From Micromonospora sp. H61 (GTDB lineage: Bacteria; Actinomycetota; Actinomycetes; Mycobacteriales; Micromonosporaceae): DNA of 64,000 nt. The stretch lies in contig NZ_JAGPXY010000004.1 in assembly GCF_018070325.1 (NCBI RefSeq), forward strand, positions 1-64,000, written 5' to 3'. Below are positions 17,086 to 25,258 of this stretch, one piece after another. Both the position numbers and the translations under genes were made by a program. A model generated the notes under the pieces. That model worked only from the letters and a program-made list of their open reading frames with translations. It did no database searches and was not told where the DNA came from. How positions within the stretch are numbered: position 1 is the first letter of the stretch; each line of letters opens with the position of its first letter.

Positions 17086-18462
17086 TCAGCGTTCGCGCCG
17101 GTTGGCGCGTAGGGCGCCCAGGAGCACGCCGGGCCGGGCCAGCGAGTGCGGATGCTCGCGCATGGAGACCACGTCGTTGAACCGCCGCGCGGTCGCCACG
17201 TCCGTGACGGTCGCGGCGATGATCTGCCCACTGGCCCACTTGGAGAGCCGGTAGCCGCGCGGGTAGGGCCCGTCGACGTGCGGCAACGCCAGGTCCGCCG
17301 AGGTGGAGAGCGACCAGGCGGCGTCGACCACTACCTTCTGGAGCGCGAGGTAGTGGCGCGCGGGCTCCCGCAGATCCGGGCCGGACCGGAGGTACGTCGA
17401 CAGGCAGGCCGCGTGCAGGGCCGCCGCCGTCATGCCCTGCCCGTACACCGGGTTGAACGACGCGACGGCGTCACCGATGCTGATCAGCCCGGCCGGGAAC
17501 CGCTTGAGCGCGTGGAAGTCCCGTCGCCGGCTGTCGGCGTGGTGGTAGGTCTGGACGTCGCCGATCATCTCCTGGTCGGCGACCTCGGCGAACTCCGGTG
17601 GGAACTGCTCGCGCAGGCGGCGGACGAAGTCGTCAGCGGTGCGCCCCGGGCGGTCGTTGCCGTAACCGGCCATCATGGCCATCCACCGACCGTCCTCGAT
17701 GGCGAAGAACGCGGCCCCGGCCACGTCCATCGCCGTCCTCGGCGTGTTCAGGGCCAGGACGACGGTCGAGGCCGGGGTGACCTCCGGGCGGCGGAACAGG
17801 GCTGTCGCGTAGTTGAGGTGCACTGTCATCCGCCGGGTGACCGGCCGGTCCCAGTCGGCCTGCTCCAGCCAGTCCGACAGTCGGCTCGACCGCCCCATGG
17901 CGTCCACCACGAGGTCAGCGCGTTCGACACCGAGCACCCCACCGACCTCGCAGTGGACCCCGGTGACCGCGGTGCCGTCGAACACGAGGCCGGTGGCGCG
18001 GGCGGTGATCGTCTTGACGTTGGGCAGTCGGAGCACCTGCTGGCGGATCAGGCCCTCCAGCAGCGGCCGACTGCCCGCCAGACTGTCGGCGTCGTCGGGG
18101 ACGACGACCTTCGGACGCCCGTCGAGGTAGTTGCGCCGGGCCGCGGGCGGCGCCTCGACCGCTCCGCGCGCCAGTGCCTCGTCGCGGAATCCGGGAAACA
18201 GCCGCTCCAGCTGGAAGAGGCCGCCGGGCAGCAGCGCGTGCAGCTGCGTCCCCTGGGGTACGCCGGGCCGCGCGCCGGTCACCTGCGGGTCGTCCCGGTC
18301 GATGATGACGACGGTGTCGGCGTGGTCGGACAGCACCCGGGCGGCCAGTAGACCGGCGACACTGCCGCCGACCACGACGGCCGTGCCCATCGTCGGGGAC
18401 GGCTGGTCAGGGGGTCGAGCCGCATTCAGCTCTGCGAAGACCCGGGACGGGGAGAGGGACAT
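17086..18462 (-). CDS. FAD-dependent oxidoreductase (aromatic-monooxygenase-like)
   Basis: This 458-residue flavoprotein starts at an ATG preceded by GGAGAG. The N-terminal dinucleotide motif reads TAVVVGGSVAGLLAARVL near residues 26-43 (GxGxxG with the first Gly shifted), with an acidic strand end in VVIIDRDDP. The second FAD motif ISIGDAVASFNPVYGQGMT near 330 is the GD...P.GQG signature of class A flavin monooxygenases and geranylgeranyl reductase-like enzymes. The substrate is unknown. It is divergent from a secreted hydrolase gene; no pathway partner is apparent. Confidence 0.88.
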   Translation of the reverse strand: MSLSPSRVFAELNAARPPDQPSPTMGTAVVVGGSVAGLLAARVLSDHADTVVIIDRDDPQVTGARPGVPQGTQLHALLPGGLFQLERLFPGFRDEALARGAVEAPPAARRNYLDGRPKVVVPDDADSLAGSRPLLEGLIRQQVLRLPNVKTITARATGLVFDGTAVTGVHCEVGGVLGVERADLVVDAMGRSSRLSDWLEQADWDRPVTRRMTVHLNYATALFRRPEVTPASTVVLALNTPRTAMDVAGAAFFAIEDGRWMAMMAGYGNDRPGRTADDFVRRLREQFPPEFAEVADQEMIGDVQTYHHADSRRRDFHALKRFPAGLISIGDAVASFNPVYGQGMTAAALHAACLSTYLRSGPDLREPARHYLALQKVVVDAAWSLSTSADLALPHVDGPYPRGYRLSKWASGQIIAATVTDVATARRFNDVVSMREHPHSLARPGVLLGALRANRRER

Positions 18463-18669
18463 CGTGCTCTCCAAGGGGGTAACGGGGTGTGTGCCCTCCC
18501 CGGTCACTGTCCGCGGCCGTGCGCGGACAGACCGGTGGACGGTCGTTCGACGTTTTGCCCGCCGATCGTCGCACAACCACCTGAAGGGCAACCGGCTGTG
18601 TCCGCCAGATGACCGTGTGTGATCCGACGGGCCGGGTGTGGACCATCGTGCCACGCCCTGACACGATAC

Positions 18670-18686
18670 TTGCGCTAGCAGTGCAA
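18670..18686. promoter_or_regulatory. 17-bp dyad upstream of the secreted hydrolase gene
   Basis: TTGCGCTAGCAGTGCAA fits the symmetric pattern TTGCnCTnnnAGnGCAA. It lies 30-46 bases before the ATG at 18716, in the 253-bp region between two divergent genes, and is locally AT-richer than its surroundings. It looks like a TetR- or MarR-type operator, but no such regulator gene is next to it. Confidence 0.45.
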
Positions 18687-18715
18687 ATACTTCGTCCGTC
18701 CCAGGTGGAGGATCG

Positions 18716-20044
18716 ATGCACACATCTCGCCGGAGCCTGCTCTCCGTGGTGGCCGGGATCGCCCTCGCGGCCAGCCTGTCCGCCGTCGTCGTTCCACGCG
18801 CCGCCGAAGCCGCCGCCACGCCGACGTACCGTCCAGTGGTCTTCGTACACGGCAGCGCGGGATCGGCGGCGCAGTTCGAGACCCAGGCCAAACGGCTGGC
18901 CAGCAACGGGTACCCGATCGACATCATCGAAGCCCACGAGTACGACTCCCCGAACGTCGCGACGATCCTGCCCCGGGTGTACGCGGGACTCGACGCACGG
19001 ATCTCCCGCCTGCTGGCGGCCACCGGCGCGGACCGGGTCGACCTCGTCGCGCACTCACTGGGCACCTTCGTCTCGCAGGGCTACCTCACCAGCTCGCCGG
19101 AGCGTGCCGTCCGGGTCGCGCACTACGTCAACCTGGACGGGCGCACCGCCACCTCGCCGCCGGGTGGTGTGCCCACGCTCGCCATCTGGGGCGAGGGTGA
19201 CCCGGCCCGCGCCGTCGTCGGCGCGACAAACGTGCACCTGCCGGACCAGTCGCACACCCAGACCGTGTCGTCGGTGGAATCGTTCACCGAGATCTTCGGC
19301 TTCCTCCGGGCCCGCGCACCCCACACGACGCGGATCGTGCCGCAACTCTTCGGCGCCGCCCGGGTCTCCGGCCGCGCCGTGCTCTTCCCGAGCAACGTCG
19401 GTGTCACCGGTGCCACCCTCGAGGTCTACCCGGTCAGCCCGCTGACCGGCGGCCGACTGTCACACCGGCCCACGCATCGGCTGTCGCTCGGCGGCGACGG
19501 CTCGTTCGGCCCTCTCCCGGTGCTCGCCACGGCCCGCTACGAGTTCGCCATCGTGCGCCCGGGCGCCGCGACGCACCACTTCTACTTCCAGCCGTTCCTC
19601 CGCTCGGATTCGTTGGTGCGCCTGGCGACCAGCGAGCCGGGCGAGGGCCTCAGCGGCCTGGTCGAGACCAGCGACCGGCACACGGCGCTCACCATCCAAC
19701 GGCAGAAGGAGTGGTGGGGCGACCAGGGCGACGCCGGCGACCACCTCTGGATCAACGGCAGGGATGTCCTGAACGCGGCGAACGCACCCCGCGTCAAGCG
19801 GACGATCGGCATCTTCGCCTTCGACGACGGCAGCGACGGCGTCACCGACCTGACGGCCCCGTTGCCGGAGTTCTTCAGCCAGACCTTCATCACCGGCATG
19901 GACGTCTTCATCCCGGCGACGCCGGCACACCTCGGCCTGGTCCGGATCACCGTGGGCCAACGCGGCGGCGGCCACGAGGTGATCAACGTACCCAACTGGA
20001 GATCGAGCACCGACCGGGTGACGGTCAGCGTCGACGACTTCTGA
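18716..20044 (+). CDS. Secreted alpha/beta-hydrolase (lipase/esterase-like)
   Basis: The 442-residue protein has a Sec signal peptide (RRSLLSVVAGIALAASLSAVVV, cut near AEAA at about residue 33). The hydrolase domain shows the oxyanion HG in VVFVHGSAG near 47 and the nucleophile elbow VAHSLGTF near 110, with the acid probably in WGEGDPA and the His in PDQSHTQT near 180. The C-terminal half (about 205-442) is beta-rich and contains hints of a carboxypeptidase-regulatory-like or jelly-roll domain. It resembles secreted lipase-like enzymes with a C-terminal accessory domain. GGTGGAGG precedes the ATG. Confidence 0.87.
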   Translation: MHTSRRSLLSVVAGIALAASLSAVVVPRAAEAAATPTYRPVVFVHGSAGSAAQFETQAKRLASNGYPIDIIEAHEYDSPNVATILPRVYAGLDARISRLLAATGADRVDLVAHSLGTFVSQGYLTSSPERAVRVAHYVNLDGRTATSPPGGVPTLAIWGEGDPARAVVGATNVHLPDQSHTQTVSSVESFTEIFGFLRARAPHTTRIVPQLFGAARVSGRAVLFPSNVGVTGATLEVYPVSPLTGGRLSHRPTHRLSLGGDGSFGPLPVLATARYEFAIVRPGAATHHFYFQPFLRSDSLVRLATSEPGEGLSGLVETSDRHTALTIQRQKEWWGDQGDAGDHLWINGRDVLNAANAPRVKRTIGIFAFDDGSDGVTDLTAPLPEFFSQTFITGMDVFIPATPAHLGLVRITVGQRGGGHEVINVPNWRSSTDRVTVSVDDF

Positions 20045-20061
20045 CCGCGCCTCGCGGACGG

Positions 20062-20093
20062 CCCGGCCACCTCAGGTCGAGACGGTGGCCGGG
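20062..20093. terminator. Bidirectional hairpin terminator
   Basis: CCCGGCCACC (20062-20071) pairs perfectly with GGTGGCCGGG (20084-20093) across a 12-base loop. It is placed between convergent genes ending at 20044 and 20108. Confidence 0.8.
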
Positions 20094-20107
20094 ACCGCTC
20101 GCACTCG

Positions 20108-21319
20108 TCAGACGATGACCGGGACCCGCTCGCGCACCCGTCGCCCGACGGCGAAGCCGACCAGCCCCAGGATCAACCCGACGACCGCCAGAACGACGCC
20201 CACCCGGGCCGGCGCGAGGTAGCCGAATCCGGCGGCGATGGCGACGCTGCCCAGCGCGGCGCCCAGGCTGTTCGCGATGTTCATGGCCGACTGGTTGACC
20301 GCCGCGCCCATCAGTTGCGCTCCCGGGGCGACGGTGATCAGGCGCGCCTGCAGGACCGGACCGAGATACAGGCTGGTCGCACCGACCAGGAACGCACCCA
20401 CGAACAGGCCGACACGGGTCGACGCCACCAGGCTGAACACGGCGATGCTCACGATCATCGCCACGAAGCCGACGACCATGCTCCGCTGCAGGTCGCGGTC
20501 CGCCAGCCAACCGCCCAGGGCGTTGCCGACGGTCATCCCGAGACCCACAGCGACCAACGTCCACGGCACCGTCGCGGCGGAGAGGCCGGTGACGTCGGTG
20601 GTGACCGGTGCGATGTAGGTGTTCACCGCGAAGAAGCCGGCGAACCCGACAGCGCCCGTCGCGGCGACCAACCAGACCTGCGAGGTCCGCAGCGCCCGCA
20701 ACTCGGCGGCCGGCGAGCCGTCGACCGCCGCGGCGACCTCCGGAACGACCGCCAGCACCGCCAGCAGGGTGAGCAGGAAGAAGCCGGCGATCACCAGGTA
20801 CGCGACCCGCCAGTCGACCGCCTGCCCGAGCCGCGTGATGAGGGGTACGCCGACCAGGTTGCTCACTGTCAGACCGCCGAGCACCGTGGCGAAGCCACGG
20901 GCCTCGTTACCGGGGCCCATCAGGGTCGCCGCGAGCAGACCGGCCGCGCCGAAGTACGCGCCGTGCGGCAGCGCCGCCGCGAACCGGGCCACCAGCACCA
21001 GGTCGAAGGTGGGGGCGAGCGCGGACGCGACAGTGCCGACAGCGAACAGCACGAGCAGCCCGAGGACGAGCTTCTTGCGGGGCAGGCGCGCGCTCAACGC
21101 GGCGATCAGCGGCGCGCCGACGACCACGCCGAGCGCGTACGCGGTGATCATCCAGCCCGCCCGGGCGACGGCGTCCGACGACGACCGCGCGTACTCGTGC
21201 GGGAGCAGACCGCGGGCGATGTCGGGCAGCAGCCCCATCGCCACGAACTCGGTCAGGCCGACCGCGACGCCGCCCAGTGCGAGGGCGGCAAGCGCCGCCA
21301 GCCGTCGGCCTCTACTCAT
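20108..21319 (-). CDS. MFS transporter (AraJ-like efflux family)
   Basis: The protein has about twelve hydrophobic helices and the MFS sugar-efflux/AraJ look: GLTEFVAMGLLPDIARGL at residues 23-40, RLPRKKLVLGLLVLFAVGT as the loop 2-3 region, and RFAAALPHGAYFGAAGLLA with the following FATVLGGLTVSNLVGVPL motif. Such proteins export sugars or drugs. ATG at 21319 is preferred over an upstream GTG at 21328 because GGTGA stands five bases before it. The gene is divergent from a ROK-family regulator, with a dyad between them, so it is the likely regulatory target. Confidence 0.9.
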   Translation of the reverse strand: MSRGRRLAALAALALGGVAVGLTEFVAMGLLPDIARGLLPHEYARSSSDAVARAGWMITAYALGVVVGAPLIAALSARLPRKKLVLGLLVLFAVGTVASALAPTFDLVLVARFAAALPHGAYFGAAGLLAATLMGPGNEARGFATVLGGLTVSNLVGVPLITRLGQAVDWRVAYLVIAGFFLLTLLAVLAVVPEVAAAVDGSPAAELRALRTSQVWLVAATGAVGFAGFFAVNTYIAPVTTDVTGLSAATVPWTLVAVGLGMTVGNALGGWLADRDLQRSMVVGFVAMIVSIAVFSLVASTRVGLFVGAFLVGATSLYLGPVLQARLITVAPGAQLMGAAVNQSAMNIANSLGAALGSVAIAAGFGYLAPARVGVVLAVVGLILGLVGFAVGRRVRERVPVIV

Positions 21320-21337
21320 CTCGATCACCGAAAAAAT

Positions 21338-21357
21338 TTAGCAACAGCGTTGCGTAA
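21338..21357. promoter_or_regulatory. Operator-like dyad between the MFS and ROK genes
   Basis: GCAACAGCGTTGC (21341-21353) is a perfect 5-bp dyad around AGC, flanked by TTA and GTAA that extend it. It lies in an AT-rich 50-bp divergent intergenic region, 13 bases from the ROK gene start and about 20 from the MFS start, where a bound repressor would silence both promoters. Autoregulation by the adjacent ROK protein is the obvious hypothesis. Confidence 0.55.
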
Positions 21358-21369
21358 TAGGGTGGTGAG

Positions 21370-22464
21370 ATGACTCGCGTCACTGCCGACGTCACCTTCC
21401 TACGCGGCTACAACGAGGCCATGGTCATGGCGGTGGGACGCACGGCCCGCACGTTCGAGCGCTCGACAGTGGTCGAGGCCACCGGCCTGACACCGCAGGG
21501 GGTCTCCAAGGTCATCGCCCGGCTGACCGCCGACGGCCTGATCCGCCCCGCCGGCGTGCGACGTCCCGGCATCGGCAAGCCCGCTGTCGTCTACGAACTC
21601 GTCCCGGACAGCCGGTACGCGATCGGCGCCCACGTGGCCCGCCGCACGCTGCGGCTCGTCCTGGTCGACCTGGCCGGCACCGTGCACCCCTCTGCGGTCA
21701 GCCCGCTGCCCCGCGACTTCACCCCGGAGCAGCTCCTCGGCGCCCTGAGCGCCGGCATCGACACGCTGGCCGGCATCGGCGACCTGCGGGGCCGGCTCAC
21801 CGGGCTGGGCATCGGCATGATCGGTCCACTCGACCACGCTGACGGCCTGGTCCGCGACGCCCACGGCCTGCGGCACTGGCACGACGTACCGCTGCGCGAG
21901 ATCGCCGAGAAACACCTCGGCCTCCCCGTCCACCTGGACAAGGACGTCACTGCGGGGATCACGGCCGAGGCCTGGCGGCACGGCGCGACGTTCGGCGACG
22001 CCGCCCTCATCATGGTCGAGTCCGGCATCGGCGGCGGCTTCTGGCTGGGCGGTGCGGCCCACCGGGGGGCGCACACCAACGCGGGCGAGTTCGGCCACAC
22101 GGTCGTCGACCTGACCGGGCCCCGCTGCGTCTGCGGTCGGCACGGGTGCCTGGAGATCGTGCACCACCGGGCCGCCGAGGCCGGAGACATCGCACACGCC
22201 GCCCGCGTTCTGGCCGTCGGCGTCGTCAACCTGCTCCAGACCCTCGACCTCGCCCACGTGGTGCTGGCGGGCGCGGACCTCCTCCGGCACCCGCAGACCT
22301 ATCTCGCTGCGGTCACCGAGGCCGTCGGGGCGGACGCCCGGCGGGCGGACTGGCTCAGCACCAGGGTGGCCCTGTCCAGCCTCGGCGCGGACGTGATCGC
22401 CGCGGGCGCCGCCATGCAGGTCCTCGACCAGCACTACGGCATCCCGGAGCTGGCCCATTCTTGA
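21370..22464 (+). CDS. ROK family transcriptional regulator
   Basis: The 364-residue protein has an N-terminal winged helix (STVVEATGLTPQGVSKVIAR with LIRPAG after it, about residues 28-60) followed by a ROK sugar-kinase-like domain. The ROK zinc site is present as CVCGRHGCLE near 254-263, with the upstream His in AGEFGHTVVD. ALIMVESGIGGGFWLGG near 212 corresponds to the ATP-loop region. ROK repressors release DNA on binding a sugar. It is divergent from a sugar-efflux-like MFS gene with an operator-like dyad between. Confidence 0.9.
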   Translation: MTRVTADVTFLRGYNEAMVMAVGRTARTFERSTVVEATGLTPQGVSKVIARLTADGLIRPAGVRRPGIGKPAVVYELVPDSRYAIGAHVARRTLRLVLVDLAGTVHPSAVSPLPRDFTPEQLLGALSAGIDTLAGIGDLRGRLTGLGIGMIGPLDHADGLVRDAHGLRHWHDVPLREIAEKHLGLPVHLDKDVTAGITAEAWRHGATFGDAALIMVESGIGGGFWLGGAAHRGAHTNAGEFGHTVVDLTGPRCVCGRHGCLEIVHHRAAEAGDIAHAARVLAVGVVNLLQTLDLAHVVLAGADLLRHPQTYLAAVTEAVGADARRADWLSTRVALSSLGADVIAAGAAMQVLDQHYGIPELAHS

Positions 22465-22552
22465 TCGTTGGCAGCTGAGCAGCTCCACACACCGAACGAC
22501 GCCCTGCTGGGCTGCCACCGATCGCCACGAGGTCGGGGGACTCGCCGCGTCG

Positions 22553-22936
22553 CTACGCCCTCGCGGCGTCGGTGTCCGAACGGGTGCAACCGTTGGCCGG
22601 GCTCTCGCTGAGCGCGATGACCTCGTCGAGCCGCTCGCGCGCCTGCCGGAGTTGGGTGATCTGCCGATCGATGCGGTCGCGTTCGGCGCGGAGCATGGCC
22701 CGCGACTGCGGTGTGTTGACCTTCGCGTCGACGCAGGGCAGCAGGTCGAGGATGGTTCGGCTGGACAGGCCGGCGGCGTACAGCATCTGGATCAGATACA
22801 CCCGGTCGACCGCGTCGTCGAGGTAGTGGCGCTGACCGCCGCTGCTCCGTGTGGCAGCCAGGAGGCCCTGTTCCTCGTAGTAGCGCAGGGCTCGTACCGA
22901 CACCCCGGTCTTCGTGGCGAGTTCCCCGATCCGCAT
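22553..22936 (-). CDS. MerR family transcriptional regulator
   Basis: The 127-residue protein opens with the MerR winged helix: MRIGELATKTGVSVRALRYY, then EEQGLLAATRSSGGQRHYLDD in pieces up to residue 42, followed by the AGLSSRTILDLLPC region and a long dimerisation coiled coil (RAMLRAERDRIDRQITQLRQ). Cys67 in LLPCVDA and Cys117 near the end (NGCTRSD) are possible but unproven sensor residues; the effector is unknown. A palindromic operator-like site lies about 45 bases upstream. Confidence 0.92.
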   Translation of the reverse strand: MRIGELATKTGVSVRALRYYEEQGLLAATRSSGGQRHYLDDAVDRVYLIQMLYAAGLSSRTILDLLPCVDAKVNTPQSRAMLRAERDRIDRQITQLRQARERLDEVIALSESPANGCTRSDTDAARA

Positions 22937-22980
22937 GGACCCCTCCCCCAGCCGGTGACGCCAGCCACCCAGCCTCGCCT

Positions 22981-22996
22981 CTCACGTCAACGTCAG
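22981..22996 (-). promoter_or_regulatory. MerR-type dyad upstream of the merR-family gene
   Basis: CTCACGTCAACGTCAG fits the symmetric form CTnACGTnnACGTnAG, which has the layout of MerR-family operators. It stands 45-60 bases upstream of the start at 22936, and part of it is repeated inverted at about 23018-23031 (TTGACGTTCACGTG). Autoregulation is the simplest reading. The adjacent L,D-transpeptidase gene ends at 23053 and is not an obvious target. Confidence 0.45.
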
Positions 22997-23052
22997 GTTT
23001 TACCGTAGCTCGCATTTGTTGACGTTCACGTGGTGGGCCTCGGGCCGGTGGT

Positions 23053-24321
23053 TCAGCCTGCGGAGGCGGTCGGCTCCGGCGTCGGCGCGCGACCGGCGAC
23101 CGCACGGGCGGGCGGCGGCGACGCCGGGGCCGGTCGCAGATCCGCGGGTACGGGCAGCGCGCTGCCCTTGACGAACTGGCCCCAACTGGCGTTCCAGGCC
23201 GTCCAGCCGTTGCCCGACTGGAGCCGGACCTCGGTGCCGGTGAAGGTGACCAGGTCACCGACCCGGGTGACGCCCATCAACCAGTCGGCGTTGGCCGGCG
23301 AGATGTTCGTGCAACCGTGCGAGACGTTGCGGTGTCCCTGATCCGCCACCGACCAGGGTGCCCCGTGGATGAACTCGCCGCCCCAGGTGAGCCGTTGCGC
23401 GTCCTCGACCTTCACCACGTAGCCGCCGTTCGGCTCGCCGCGCGTGTCGAACGTGGTGTACTGGTGCTTCTCCATGATCACCATCTTGCCGCTGGACGTG
23501 GGGGTGCTGCGCTTGCCCAGACTGACCGGGATCCTGCGGATCAGCTTGCCGTCCCGCAGCACACGCATCTGCTTGGTGGCGTTGTCGACTTCGAGCGCCA
23601 CCTGGCGTCCGATCCGGGACGTCGCGGTGCGGTCGGCGTCACCGACGTGGTTCTTGCCGATCGGCAGACCCGCCAGGCCAGCCCGGACACTGATTGTCGT
23701 CCCGGGCCGCCAGAAGTCGGGAGCCCGGTAGTAGACCTGGCTGCCGTCGTCCACCCAGGACCAGGCACCCGGCTGCCGTGGGTTCGTGGTGACGAACAAA
23801 CGACGCTGCACGTCGGCGCGGACGGCCCTGGCGATGGGCGGATCGAAGCCGATGGTCACCGGCATCGCGGTGCCGTACGTCTGCTTGTCGGCGAAGTACA
23901 GGGTGCTGCTCACCTGCGGCTTCGTCGACGCCGCCGCGGTGGTGAAGGTGGTGGTGCGGGTGGTGGTCCGCCCGGAGTCGCCGGTGGCGGTCACCGCCAG
24001 GGTGTAGGTGTGCTGCGGGCGCAACGGGACGCTCGGCACCCAGGCCGAGCCGTCCTCGCGTGGCTCCGCCCGGACCAGCGTGCCCGCGTCGTCGACGATG
24101 CGCACCGCGGTGATCTTTCCGCCCGTGACGAGCGGAACCACCTCGGCGCTGAGCGGCACGTCCCGGGAGAGATCGGCGGGCGTGACGGTCAGTTCGGGCG
24201 ACGGCACCACCTGCTCGGCGGGACGCACGGCGGCCTTCCGCGCGGTGGTGCACCCACCGAGGACCAGCGGTGTCGCCGCGACGGTCACCGCAACGAGCGC
24301 CATACGCCTTCGTAAACCCAT
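23053..24321 (-). CDS. L,D-transpeptidase lipoprotein with Ig-like domains
   Basis: The 422-residue protein forms 3-3 cross-links in peptidoglycan or similar cell-wall links. It starts with a lipoprotein signal (LVLGGCTTA, Cys near residue 24), then two Ig-like domains (about 40-250, with TPADLSRDVPLSAEVVPLV and the TTTRTTTFTT linker region), then a YkuD catalytic domain with FIHGAPWSVADQGHRNVSHG and the nucleophile Cys337 in SHGCTN. It has the layout of mycobacterial LdtMt2. The last 40 residues are a Pro/Ala-rich tail. Confidence 0.93.
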   Translation of the reverse strand: MGLRRRMALVAVTVAATPLVLGGCTTARKAAVRPAEQVVPSPELTVTPADLSRDVPLSAEVVPLVTGGKITAVRIVDDAGTLVRAEPREDGSAWVPSVPLRPQHTYTLAVTATGDSGRTTTRTTTFTTAAASTKPQVSSTLYFADKQTYGTAMPVTIGFDPPIARAVRADVQRRLFVTTNPRQPGAWSWVDDGSQVYYRAPDFWRPGTTISVRAGLAGLPIGKNHVGDADRTATSRIGRQVALEVDNATKQMRVLRDGKLIRRIPVSLGKRSTPTSSGKMVIMEKHQYTTFDTRGEPNGGYVVKVEDAQRLTWGGEFIHGAPWSVADQGHRNVSHGCTNISPANADWLMGVTRVGDLVTFTGTEVRLQSGNGWTAWNASWGQFVKGSALPVPADLRPAPASPPPARAVAGRAPTPEPTASAG

Positions 24322-24517
24322 CGAACGTCCCCCGGCTTCCGCGTGCTCCGTGGCGGCAATTCTCTCCGCGTCGGCGGCGCCCTGCGCTGTTTCCGGAAAT
24401 CACGCAACGAAGGTGGGAACGGTCGGCAGGGCAGCCGGTCCGGGCCCCTCGGTTGCGCTTCCCTTTCGTGATCCTCGGGGCATCGAAGTGTGATGCTGCC
24501 GTGGAATGCTGGCCGAC

Positions 24518-25054
24518 ATGCGCAGAAGACGACGTCCATGGATTCTGCTCCCGCTTCCCCTCCTGCTCCTGACCGCCTGCTCGCCGGTGGATGAGCCGAT
24601 CGTCGCCCTCGCCGTCCAGGATGGTCAGCCGGTCGGCGTACTGGTCACCTGCGAGGACAGGGACGCGCGCCTCGCCGTGTTCGAGAACGACCATCAGGGT
24701 GATCCGGGCAAACGAACCCTGATCAGGTGGAGCATCAACGGCCCGCCCGCGAGTGAGATCGTGGAAGTAACCCTGCTGGGTCAGCCGCCGGAGGGCTGGG
24801 AGGTCGCCGACGCTGTCGACACCCCAGCGGCCGAGGCGGACATCGATCCGGACGTCGAGCCGCTCACCGAATTTCGGCCCGGGGTCACCTACACCGTCAC
24901 CGGGTCGAGCCGCCGTAACGCCATCTCGGTGGACTTCACCCTCGCGGACCTCCCACGGATCGGCCCGGACCAGGTGCTGGCGCCGCGCGGACACGACTCG
25001 ACGAGGGTCGTGTCCCGGGAGACCTTCCTGCGCAAGGCACGCGACAAGTGCTGA
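24518..25054 (+). CDS. Hypothetical lipoprotein, 178 aa
   Basis: I do not recognise a family. The ATG at 24518 gives MRRRRRPWILLPLPLLLL followed by the lipobox TACS, a typical actinobacterial lipoprotein signal; an in-frame ATG at 24506 would add four residues. The mature part of about 155 residues looks like a compact beta-rich domain, with an acidic middle (AEADIDPDVEPLTEF) and a Cys as the last residue. It is divergent from the L,D-transpeptidase gene across about 190 bp that must hold both promoters. Confidence 0.75.
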   Translation: MRRRRRPWILLPLPLLLLTACSPVDEPIVALAVQDGQPVGVLVTCEDRDARLAVFENDHQGDPGKRTLIRWSINGPPASEIVEVTLLGQPPEGWEVADAVDTPAAEADIDPDVEPLTEFRPGVTYTVTGSSRRNAISVDFTLADLPRIGPDQVLAPRGHDSTRVVSRETFLRKARDKC

Positions 25055-25258
25055 GCAGGACGGCGGCCGGGGAGACCGGTAGAAAAGCAGAGTGCCGCCA
25101 CAGTCGCCGATTACAGTTTTTGGAGAAAAATCAGGGAATTGAGATCGAGCCGACATCACGGCGACTCCACAAACCTGACCAGGCAATCGCAGAGCGATAT
25201 TTAAGGGAGAATTAATCGTTTCAGTTGGAAACGAGCAGGGGGCCGACTCGTATTCTTC

